From the NCBI GenBank assembly GCA_039105265.1, contig JAPFFF010000004.1, forward strand, positions 2,976,001 through 3,040,000: a DNA stretch of 64,000 nt, written 5' to 3'. A program made the position numbers and the translations under genes. The notes under the pieces were generated by a model. That model was not told the origin of the DNA and ran no database searches. It was given only the letters and a program-made list of their open reading frames with translations. This stretch comes from Tritrichomonas musculus. Lineage: Eukaryota; Parabasalia; Tritrichomonadida; Tritrichomonadidae. This document shows, piece by piece, positions 54,927 to 64,000 of this stretch (position 1 is its first letter; every line of letters begins with the position of its first letter).

Positions 54927-57553
54927 ATGCAAAACGAAAACTGCGGAATTAAAGAATTCGATTATCGATTTAAAGAATCTAAGCCAACAATTACGCTTCC
55001 AATTAATTACTTCTCTGTTAAATCCAAAACAAAGCCAGAAACCTTACTTTACAATATTAATGTCCAAGTTAACTCTTGCGATACTTCCGAAATCGATTTT
55101 ACATCTGGTGGCACAAATAATAATACATTTAAACCTCTATCCAAACGCTTCTGCGATAATATTATCTTATATTTCGAATTAGCAAGAGAAACGATTAATA
55201 ACAATAAGGTATTACAAGAATATGTAAACAAAGCAGATAAAACAAATTCTAAAGAATCCGAGCTTCGCTCGGCTGAGACACGAAGTGTCGAATCCAAACA
55301 AAGTTTCTCGAATACGACGGACTACGTCCCTTTGCGTACGCAAGCGGCGGAGCCGCAGAGCGAGATTACCGAATCTGTTACAGATTCCGATGCTTGGATA
55401 AACAAACTTCTTAAAGAAATTGCACCATTCCTAGCCGAAAATACCGAGAAAATTAAACGAATCTTTAATACATTGGGAATCCATATTAACAAAACACATA
55501 TTAAGCCAACTCGTCCAGCATACGAAAACAATACGATTCGACAATATATTAAAGTCTCTTTGCCCGATATCGATATCGAATTAATTTACAATCTAATTAC
55601 TAATGCAACTCTTATCGATGTTCTAAACAAAGAAGGAATATTTATACACGATATCGATTTTACACAAGATTTCCAAGGAGTAATTAATAAAGAATATGTT
55701 ATACATTATTTGTTACATCAACCTGAATTTCGAATGCAAGGAGACTTTCCAGAAGAAATAGAAGACATAAATTTACAAAAAATGCATACTATAATATCTA
55801 ACGATTGCTTTGTTGGAAAGAACTGTTTAACCTTTATTACGAAATCTACTTTTGGAACAGTTCGATATAAATTCTATAACAAATTTGTGCAATCTATCGA
55901 GTCCCCTTCTGTTCGAGGTAAGGTTGGAAACCATTATTCCGACTGGATAGATAACCCCGAACAAATATTAAAACAAAGTATTTCTAAATGTGTCGAAACA
56001 GGTTTATTACGTTTGGAGATAACATTCTATGTCGAAAATCGTGCTGTAACACAAAGCGCTGCCAAGCAAGGCTTGGTTACACAAGATTATATAAATAAGC
56101 ATCTCGATTATCTTACAAACTTACTTCCACCTAACTTGTTGTATTACAATAGTATTCCAAACCAATGGAAACTAATCCAATCTACTATTAAATATAACAT
56201 GTTAATTCTCGATTTAGATAACAATCTTGGTTTGTTCTCCTATTCGATAAACAAATGTACCAAAAAAATCAATTGATTCTTTATTAAAGACATCTCGATA
56301 AACAAGATTAGCAATCTAATTAAGCTATATTCGTTTAACACACCAATTATTGTTCTCTCTATTAGAAGAAGTTTCGATAATCTATTAATACAACAAACAA
56401 CTCTGGAGAAGAAATTAATAAATAATGTTGATAAACGATTTGTAATGGAAGAATTAGAAACTTATCTTACAACTGGCTCGAAATACTTCTTTCCAAAGAA
56501 ATCGTTATACGCAAATCCAGAGTCCACTGGGCTAATCGATTCTCCAATAGTTCATCTTCGAACACAACGTTCCAAATGTATTGGCAAACTTATTACAGGA
56601 CACGTTCCGATTCTCTTATGTGAAATCGATAATATTCCATTAGAATTTCCAAACGATAAAGTAACAACGATTGCAAAAAAATCTAAAGAAGAACAATCGG
56701 AGAAACAATTTCTCGAATCCAATAAAGACCTAATCGAATTTCTTAACAAAGAGAATAATAAAACTTAAGAATCTGATGCACAAGAACAACAAGAACTAAT
56801 ACGCAAACGAGAAGAACTATTGGCAACGAAAGAGAAGGAAGCTAAACTTCTAAACCACATTATAGAATCGTTCGACATACCACATTCCAATAAAAAGAAG
56901 CTAATCGAATTACCCGACAAGACCCATTTGTATATCTATGCTATTAAATTTATTACAACAAAGTATGGGAATACAGTACTTATCGCAACAAGCACCCAAA
57001 CATCGATTACAACAGAATCCCAATTATACTGGATTACACTAATTTACATAAAGAAATGTGGAAATTATTAGATTACAATATGTATGGCTCTGCTTTCGGA
57101 AGACCAATTATGAAAATCGAGAAAGAAGGATTCTATTACAACAAGAGTCGAAACAAATGTGCTCTAATTAATGTTGTAGATTGTAAAGAAACAAGTGGAG
57201 AAGCATATGTGGATTCTGTATTAACAGAAACTACGATAAGAAGAATAATAAGAGAGGAATTACCAGAAAACGAATTTCTATTAAAACACACATATATTAA
57301 CACTAAATCGGATAAAATAGACAATCTTGTTAAGGAAGGAGATGTTATCGAAGTATTTAATACATTCTCTTATCGCAATAGTAATCTCGTAGAATTTAAA
57401 ATAAGAGGTAAGGAGGATATTATATCTGCTAAAAGCAACAAGTTTCTAGACGATATTATTGTTGGGAAAGAGAATATATTCTCTGTTGTAGCTGGTATAG
57501 TTAAGACACATCCTGTTTCCAAACGGAAATGTATTTCGTTTATTGGGAGTTAA
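54927..57553 (+). pseudogene. Fossil large replication-protein-like gene (copy 2)
   Basis: The main gene of the 5.3 kb element, transcribed left to right from just inside the left arm. It shares blocks with copy 1 at 16588-18808: IHDIDFT, YKFYNKFVQSIESPSVR, G-H-x-x-DW and TGLLRLEITF, followed by a diverged C-terminal portion. The K/RFYNK and RLE.T pattern is loosely like Rep_trans rolling-circle initiators; no helicase Walker A is seen and no family is certain. Conservation of discrete motifs between two diverged copies indicates that the protein was under selection before decay. Near residue 110 the sequence is interrupted by a run of short palindromes that remains translatable. The gene appears broken about two or three times. 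Confidence 0.65.
55258..55356. repeat. Cluster of triloop palindromes inside coding sequence
   Basis: Five perfect palindromes with 3-base loops in 99 bases: CCGAGC-ttc-GCTCGG (55258), GACAC-gaa-GTGTC (55277), AAAC-aaa-GTTT (55296), GGAC-tac-GTCC (55319) and GCGGC-gga-GCCGC (55344), plus the even palindrome TTGCGTACGCAA (55331-55342). A single one, CCAAGC-aag-GCTTGG, lies at 56062-56076. The cluster is far richer in G and C than its surroundings. Confidence 0.9.
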
Positions 57554-58098
57554 TTCTAATTAATTTTAAAGAGAAAGATATTTTTTTATATGTATTTAAT
57601 GGGAAACGTTTGTAAATATACTTTGGAACGGCCCAAAGGGCCTGAGGTCAACGAAGTTGCCCGAGGTCGCAACGCGCCCGAGACCTCCGGTCGAGGCTCT
57701 GCCGAGGCACTTCGTGCCGAACATTTGGATAATATCTGCAAATGCACAAAATACGAGCAATTCGGTATTGTTGTAATCGATTTTCTCGATCGAGATGTTA
57801 TTGCTTGTTACACTAAAGAGACTTGAATAATATTACTTTACAAGACAAAACAGGATAATTGTTCTAAAAAAACATTTCCAAAAGGATATCTTGGTAAATA
57901 TAAGACAATCTATTACAATCCATCTTACAATACAGATGGAATATTAATGTCGACATCTTGTTTCGGAACCTAGGTTCATCAGCCAAGCTGAGCTTGGTTT
58001 TGGAGTTACTTGTGGGGATTAATTAACACAAATAAGTGTATAACACGTTTATTACATAAACCATTACATTATACATTTTTTTGTTCCCAAATATCGAT
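57554..58098 (+). other. Segment with second triloop palindrome cluster
   Basis: A small frame (from 57590) reads through the cluster, with ordinary-looking sequence on either side (NVCKYTLE before, DNICKCTKYEQFGIVVIDFL after). The cluster holds GGCCC-aaa-GGGCC (57630), CAAC-gaa-GTTG (57649), GAGGTC...GACCTC (57663-57687) and GGCAC-ttc-GTGCC (57706). Downstream CCAAGC-tga-GCTTGG (57983-57997) is a loop variant of the palindrome at 56062. The segment may belong to the preceding broken gene; no function is known. Confidence 0.5.
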
Positions 58099-58449
58099 AT
58101 GGAGAACAATTTCGACGCAGTCGGCGGAGTCGAAAGCGATTCTTATTGCTATTTAGAAGATTATTCGGACAATAATTCTAAGAAAGAAGTGGACTACGAA
58201 ATACCAGAATTAATATTAGAACAAGTGGATAACGATTTATGGCAAGATTGTGTAGAAAATATGTTTCGAAATATATTAGAAAAACAGATTAATAAGCTTC
58301 TGGAGTACCATTTCCCTAAAGAGATAATGGACCAAGTACTTGTTTTAAAAGAGGATTTTAAGAATAATGTATGCACACAAGATTTAGAAGAACGAATGTA
58401 CAAAATTTGCAAACAAATTTGCAAGCTAGATGCACAATATAATTCTTAA
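58099..58449 (+). CDS. Small acidic helical protein of the 5.3 kb element (116 residues)
   Basis: Starts at the ATG at 58099; a longer frame begins with TTG and is not used. The N-terminal 40 residues are acidic (SDSYCYLEDYSDNN) and the rest is predicted helical with a KICKQICKLD end. A triloop palindrome CGAC-gca-GTCG lies at 58113-58123 within its first codons. It looks whole. It is codirectional with the large gene and lies 34 bases before the next small gene. No family recognised; it could be a structural, regulatory or partner protein. Confidence 0.5.
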   Translation: MENNFDAVGGVESDSYCYLEDYSDNNSKKEVDYEIPELILEQVDNDLWQDCVENMFRNILEKQINKLLEYHFPKEIMDQVLVLKEDFKNNVCTQDLEERMYKICKQICKLDAQYNS

Positions 58450-58483
58450 ATAAGCCATTACATTAGTGTTTTTTTATAACCAA

Positions 58484-58927
58484 ATGGATGCTTTGGTAGA
58501 ACAACAAAACGAAAAACAACATAAATTTGCAAATAATTTACAAAACGACGAACAAAAAAATAATATTACAGAAGAAGAATTTCGAGATGCACTTAACAAA
58601 ATTGGTGCTTATAGAACAAATATGTCCCAAAAACGAAGGGCTAATTGGAATGCTTATATGCGAAAATACAATGCAAGAAAGAAAGCAGAACGCGAACAAA
58701 GAGACAAGGAAATAAGTCTGCAATTTAATAAATCCTACAAATCGTACGATAAAGAAGATGTTAACAAATGTTTAACAGATTGTATTAGTGTTTTAACAGC
58801 TGTTTTAAACAGAAATATAGAACGCATCCCGCAATATCGAATAGACCAAATTAATAGAGAAGCGAATAATCGAGATATGTTGGATTATATTAGAGCTCTA
58901 ATGGATACAATAAAGAAATTATTGTAA
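58484..58927 (+). CDS. Small basic helical protein of the 5.3 kb element (147 residues)
   Basis: Starts at the ATG at 58484 (MDALVEQQNEKQHKF) and ends at the stop just before the right terminal repeat. A central basic segment (SQKRRANWNAYMRKYNARKK, then AEREQRDKE) resembles a DNA-binding helix and recalls the basic Arg/Lys patch of HMG- or bZIP-like proteins without matching either. The C terminus is a second helical region. It looks whole. As the last gene before the terminal repeat and strongly basic, it may bind the element's own DNA; this is inference. Confidence 0.5.
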   Translation: MDALVEQQNEKQHKFANNLQNDEQKNNITEEEFRDALNKIGAYRTNMSQKRRANWNAYMRKYNARKKAEREQRDKEISLQFNKSYKSYDKEDVNKCLTDCISVLTAVLNRNIERIPQYRIDQINREANNRDMLDYIRALMDTIKKLL

Positions 58928-58940
58928 ATATTTTTGGAGC

Positions 58941-59564
58941 TTTGCAAATCGTATTTTAAACATAATTTTGGAAACAATTTTGTTAATTAATTAGCTAATT
59001 GGATTGTTAATTAGTTTGTTAATTGGATTGTTAATTATTTTGTTAATTGGTTTGTACATTAGTTTGGTTAATTCGATTTGCTAATTCGATTGGTTAACAG
59101 ATTTGCTAATTAGATTGCTAATTAGATTTGTAAATTAATTTATAAAATTATTTATTAATTTATTACCGCAGAACTTCGTTTCGCACTTTTCGTTGGAACC
59201 CTTTATGAAAGCCATTTATCAAAAATAAAAATGTGGAAAAAAATTAGTTTGAAAAAATTAAAATTTTATAACTTGTTCTCAGAATCCGTTCGGCACATAG
59301 TGCCTTAGGACAACTTTGTTGTCCGTTCTTGAGCCCTTATTCAAAAATTAAATCCCAAATTAACTTTGAAATAAATTTTAAAATGAGTGTTTAGCGCTTT
59401 ATGACAGGCCTTGTTCTACAACAGATTATAGAGGCTAATTAAAATTTAAACCCTGAGGATAAGTTTTTCGTTAATTTTCAAAATGAGGTTTTGAGCTTGG
59501 TTCCTGGTATTGGGAGACCTAGAAAAATTATTCGACCCGCCACTCCGAACATTCTATTACTACT
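58941..59564. repeat. Right terminal inverted repeat
   Basis: Inverse of 54260-54897, about 624 bp, with GGCAC-ata-GTGCC and GGACAAC-ttt-GTTGTCC in the order expected of a plain inversion. The loops here have not flipped relative to the left arm. Confidence 0.85.
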
Positions 59565-60317
59565 AACGAATAATAAATAATTGTTTTAAACGCATATTTA
59601 ATTGAATTACTTATTCTTTTTTAAACAAATATTTTTTGTTTATCAAAATAATGATTATTTAATAAACAAAAAATACGTTATCAACTCATTAAATAACGTT
59701 TTTTTCTTAGAATGCAGATACTATTAATTTAATGCATATCTTATTTTAGGTTTAATATTTTATCAAAATAATTATTATATATAAATTGAGTATATATATA
59801 AGTATTATTATATGATATTTTTTTAATTATTCTATTTAATAAAAAGATATAAACATATTATTCGAATTCATTTGAGAATAAAAATTGAATAAAAAATAAG
59901 GATTTGTATCAAAAAGTTTAAATTTTTGAATGAAAAACATCTTTTTTATCATATCTTTTTTTTGCTACGATAAATTTTTTTTATTACTAATTAACATTTT
60001 ATCAGAATTGAAAATTAAAATTATTTATCATATTTAAAAATCACAAATCCAAATTTGATAAAAAGCTCAAATCGGTTTCCCTTTTTTCTTCTAAATAATA
60101 GATTTTTCTATTAATTGCATAATTTCTATAGTTTACATATTTTTATATTTTTTTCAGTGGCTTATATTTTTCTACCTCAGAAAAAAATCATATATCACCA
60201 CAAGTCGGCCCCGTGGACGAAAATAAAAAAAATTATATCATAGTAATGCTCATAAAAAAATTAATATATACGAATTTTGGTGCGAATCTAAATCACTTCA
60301 CCCTGTCCGCACCTCTT

Positions 60318-63300
60318 AAAAAAAGATATAAGAAAATATAAACTCAAAAATATAAAATTTATTCAAAATTTTAGAAGAATTGTATATTCAATTTTTCATT
60401 TTTTAATGAATAATTTAATTTTTATTATTAATTAATTAGTTTTTTAATTTCTAATATATATTTAAATTTATATACATGATTGTTTATATCTTCAATCTAT
60501 AATTATCAAAGAAAATAATATTTATGTTATTTTAGCACAACTATTGAATTGTTAATGGCAAAATATATTCAAATCATATTTTCTAATTATTTCTAAACCT
60601 ATTTAATTAAATAAGATAAAAAACAAATAATTGTTATTTTCACTAATACATTTAATGTTTAATATACAAAATGTTATTAAAATATAACAATTATATAGCA
60701 AACCTGAAAACAAAAGTCTATTTCTCAAAAATAATTCGGTGAATTTTTTTTAATTAGCATATTTGGAAAAATTAAACTATGCAGAAACTAATATATGTAT
60801 ACCAAAAAAATCAAAATAGGATTGATGGAAAAACATAAACTACTTTTAATGAATTTGTTTATGAAGAAAAATTGATCAAAATTAAATATATTTTGCTTTA
60901 AATACTTCAACTCATATTAATAGCGTTCAATATATCATATATGTGAGGTAAAGTTTAATTATAAAAGGGTAATCACGATAATTCTGAATATTGCATCAGA
61001 TAAAAAGTCAAAGCAAAATATTTAAAAGTGCATTATTTTACAAAAGCGCATTCATTAAAATGTATTAAAACTAATTTAAATCAAATTCATTTAATTTTGG
61101 TTGAAAAAGTTGATTTTATAAAAAAAGACGTTAAAAACACTTCATTGGAATACCTCTTTTTGATTTCACTGAATTTGCTGATTATGTAGACATAAATCAA
61201 TTTAGTATTTTATATTTTCAAATTATATCTCATCAAAAAAAAAAATTTGTTATATTATTGATGGGGATAAATTGGTAAGGAGTTTTCATCGCACATATGA
61301 CAAAATTTTTCTTTGTTTACAGTTTTTTACAAATAATATTATTTTAATATTACGAAAACGATAAAAGAATTAACTTTAATGGCAAAGTCGCATTTTTCAT
61401 AGAAATAAAATCAATATTTTATAAGAAGAAACGAATCTTATCAAATTCTTTGTAAATTTATTTTTCCATTACTACTTTTTTTATAATTCAGTAAAATTTT
61501 TGAGATAATTATTGATATCATATTTTGAAATTAAATATAAATTACATAATCTTTCTCTTCTTTATAATAATTCGAATAGAAATCTAAAACCCTTTTTGGT
61601 TCAGATATTAATTGAAAAACTTAATATACTAAATTTATAATTGAAAAATTCAATTATCATATTTTTATTTCAAATTGAATATAAAAATATTTTTTAAAGT
61701 TCAGAAATTCAAATCTAACATATATTGAAATTTAAACTTTTTCTGGAAGGGTGCTTTTCTTAAATTTTTAACGTACTCTTTCTCAATTTTTAACTTATGG
61801 CATTTTTACCTTAAGGTAAACTGAAAGTAAAAACTTTATATGATCGTTATAAATTTTTTATATTCAAATTCTTGATCGTATATACTCTTTTATATTCAAA
61901 AAATGCTATGAGTTTTTCCCAATTAAATTTTATTAATTTTCAATGATTAATGATTTAAAATTGAATAAAAATGGGTTTTACTAAAAAAATAGTTTTGCTC
62001 TTTTTTTCATTAGGATCGCTTTCTATTTTCATGAAAATTAATATAAAAATAATTTTCTTATTGTAAAAAAACAGTTGATACGTACTGCGCTCTGTCGTGC
62101 TGTTCAATGAGATATGATCAAAAAATTAAAAGGGTAAAAAACCTTGCTTTGGCGCATAACTGATAATTTTTAATGACAGCTTCTTGTTGTTGAGTGTATT
62201 ACGTGAAATTTTGCGTTTTTGATTGAAAATTGGTTAAAAATTTTATATCTGAATAGATCAAATAATATAACAAATTGTAATGTTTAAAGAGTAAAAAATT
62301 ACTTTGATGCATATTTAGCGATTGCTTGAAGCTTTTGCTGAGATATTGATGAAATTCGTAAAAAAAAAAAAAAAAGATTGGTAAATAAGATTTTGAGATA
62401 AAATTTTATAAAGTTTTAAAAATGAGAAGAAATATTTTATGTCATAATAGGGGGACATCTTCACTTTTTCAACTTTTTTTTTTTAAAAAAAAAATCAATT
62501 TTTTGAGAAAAAAATTTTTTTGATCATTTTTTTTAATAAAAAATTTTTTTGTATCATTTCCCCCACTTTTTTGAAAAACATATCAAAAAAATATGCTTGT
62601 TTTTAGCAAAGGTATGCTGAAAAAATCTGAAAAAAATATATGATAATCAGTAATTGGTAGTGATAATAATTACATAAATTTCATGGGAAAATTCCTCATT
62701 GTCAGACATATAAAATTTAATATTTACCGATATCATTAAAAAAAGCTTTTAATGAAGGAAAATTATAGATAATCGATTTTTACATAAATATTCTCATGTA
62801 TGTATCAAAATTAATAAACTTAAAATCAAATGGCAGACGGTAGTTTTTTCTCTCAATTTTATATGACAAAAAAAATTTGTTTCAATTTATATTTGATTTT
62901 AAATTTTCACACAAAAATTTATTCATCAATATATTTTGAATGATTAAAAATTTTATAGAAAAACATGATCCTAAACCTGGCATTACACTTTTTAGCCATG
63001 ATCAATTAAACAAAGTTCTACAAGCCAACACAAAAGATTGCCCGGTCGAGTTTTATGCAAAATGACGTATTATTATAGAAGAAGATATTATTAAATTTGG
63101 TCAACTAGATAAGAAACAAATAGGAAAAGATGTAATGACTTTTCGAACAAAGAACTGCAGTTTGTATTAGAAATAATGAAGCTTATCTGAGAAAAAAAAT
63201 AGATTTTTAATTTTTCGAAGATTTACAATTTTTAACTTTTTGAATAAAAATATTTTAGTTTTTACACTTTTTGAAGCAGATCAAAAATCGGACGATTTTT

Positions 63301-64000
63301 CAATGTTAAAGTGTGAATTTTGAATTATAATTTTTGTGTTTTTTCTTTTTTTTAAAATTTTATATTCAAGTTTATTCAATTCACCGTCCGACTTTTGACT
63401 TCCAGTTTAGATTTATAAAATGATCACATATTATATAAAATCATATTACTGAGCATTCGCGTTAAAATAAAGAACTTTGCTGCCATAAACTTTATAGTAT
63501 ATCGTTTTTTACTTATATTTTTTATTATAAATGTTAAATAAAGTGCCTTAATAATTTTCGAATTTTCATTAATAATATAAAATTTCAAAGTAAAACTGAA
63601 ATAAAAACATAATGAATGCATATATTGTGCAACATATATATTGATTATATATAAATCATTTCATCAATTCCTTTTTTTCACCCAAAAAACTCGATTTTGT
63701 AAAAAAAAATTCAAAAATTTTAAACGTGCCAAAATTGTATTTCACTGTTTTTTCACTTTAATTATTAATTTTTAAGAAAAATATATTTATTAATATATAA
63801 AACATAAAGAGAACTCGATTAATAAATTAAAATTATCCTATTACGTGATGGCATTCATGCTCCTTGTTGTAAATTCATAAAATTTTATTTCTAAATTCAT
63901 TATTTTTTCATCTTGTCGTTGCATTAATTAATAATTGACAATATTAAATGATACAATATAATATATTATTACTTATTCTTATTCATTCATACTCCTTGTT
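60318..64000. other. AT-rich stretch with one decayed coding trace
   Basis: No intact gene. At about 62960-63180 the plus strand reads as a broken peptide (KHDPKPGITLFSHDQLNKVL, QANTKDCPVEFYAK, IIEEDIIKFGQLDKKQIGKD) with higher G+C, a likely host or transposon gene remnant. CGGACG words at 63288 and 63388 form a weak inverted pair of about 13 bases. Poly(A) and poly(T) runs are common. I see nothing else supportable. Confidence 0.4.

Larger units (their letters stand above)
54260..59564. mobile_element. 5305-bp element with Maverick-type ends and about 630-bp inverted repeats
   Basis: The ends begin AGTAGTAATAGAATGTTCGG and finish with its inverse. AACGAA flanks on both sides (54254-54259 and 59565-59570), a 6-bp target duplication. 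Terminal inverted repeats span 54260-54897 and 58941-59564 and are nearly identical; they differ by about one short unit in the iterated CAATCCAATTAA part at the inner edge. AG...CT ends, long inverted repeats and 6-bp duplications are hallmarks of Mavericks/Polintons, so a Maverick-type integrase probably moved it. No polymerase B, integrase, ATPase or capsid gene is recognised, and it is about a third of the usual Maverick size. The near-identical arms suggest recent insertion, yet the large gene appears broken about two or three times. G+C content is above that of the flanks. Confidence 0.85.
52661..60317. mobile_element. Older inverted-repeat interval interrupted by the 5.3 kb element
   Basis: AAGAGGTGCGGAC at 52661-52673 and GTCCGCACCTCTT at 60305-60317 are exact inverse copies, rare G+C-rich words in very AT-rich DNA. 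Subtracting the 5305-bp element and one 6-bp target copy leaves about 2.35 kb. The interior has no gene that I recognise. It is likely an older element used as the target; the short arms make this moderately certain. Confidence 0.5.

Noticed and set aside
54260-59564. Full Maverick/Polinton
   Set aside because: Ends fit, but size is about one third of normal and no polymerase B, integrase, ATPase or capsid gene is recognised.
1-64000. tRNA or rRNA genes
   Set aside because: No cloverleaf with TTCRANNC-type box or rRNA-like sequence was seen by eye; a covariance-model scan would be needed to exclude them.

Overview
The window is about 64 kb of very AT-rich DNA from what looks like a parabasalid protist, most likely a tritrichomonad (Tritrichomonas-like). 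This is an inference. It rests on single-exon genes, very short 5' leaders, stop codons that overlap a TAAA polyadenylation motif, Myb-site and Inr-like start elements, a three-repeat Myb protein, and a large load of DNA transposons. No database search was possible.

Region 1 (about 1.5-11.4 kb) is the only ordinary gene-dense part. It holds a coiled-coil protein with a degenerate adenylate-kinase-like domain (possibly axonemal), the elongation factor Spt4, an importin-beta-like HEAT protein without a clear ATG, a membrane-anchored thioredoxin-fold protein, RNA polymerase III subunit RPC3 and an R1R2R3 Myb factor. Three of the six relate to transcription.

Region 2 (about 11.4-64 kb) is accessory DNA made almost wholly of transposons, many nested. 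It includes broken pogo/Tigger-like transposase copies, a broken Myb-like gene, a broken coiled-coil repeat gene, at least fifteen non-autonomous inverted-repeat elements, and a 4.0 kb element with a whole-looking DD35E integrase gene inside a larger 5.9 kb inverted-repeat interval. Four elements of different sequence share TTAA at both ends followed by GG. Two nested elements near 50.5-51.6 kb have 8-bp target duplications.

The most unusual object is a 5305-bp element at 54260-59564. It has about 630-bp near-identical terminal inverted repeats, a 6-bp target duplication (AACGAA) and AG...CT ends. These are Maverick/Polinton-type hallmarks, yet it shows no polymerase, integrase or capsid gene that I recognise. 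It carries a large gene of unknown family with faint resemblance to rolling-circle initiators, and two small helical ORFs. A diverged second copy of the large gene lies at 16.6-18.8 kb. Both copies look broken and are treated as fossils.

A second theme is a family of short perfect palindromes with a 3-nt loop (for example GGCAC-ttc-GTGCC). They occur in clusters inside the 5.3 kb element, including within open coding sequence. In an enlarged form they also occur in a 737-bp tandem repeat at 45.1-47.2 kb, where orthologous hairpins differ by inversion of the loop (aaa/ttt, gaa/ttc).
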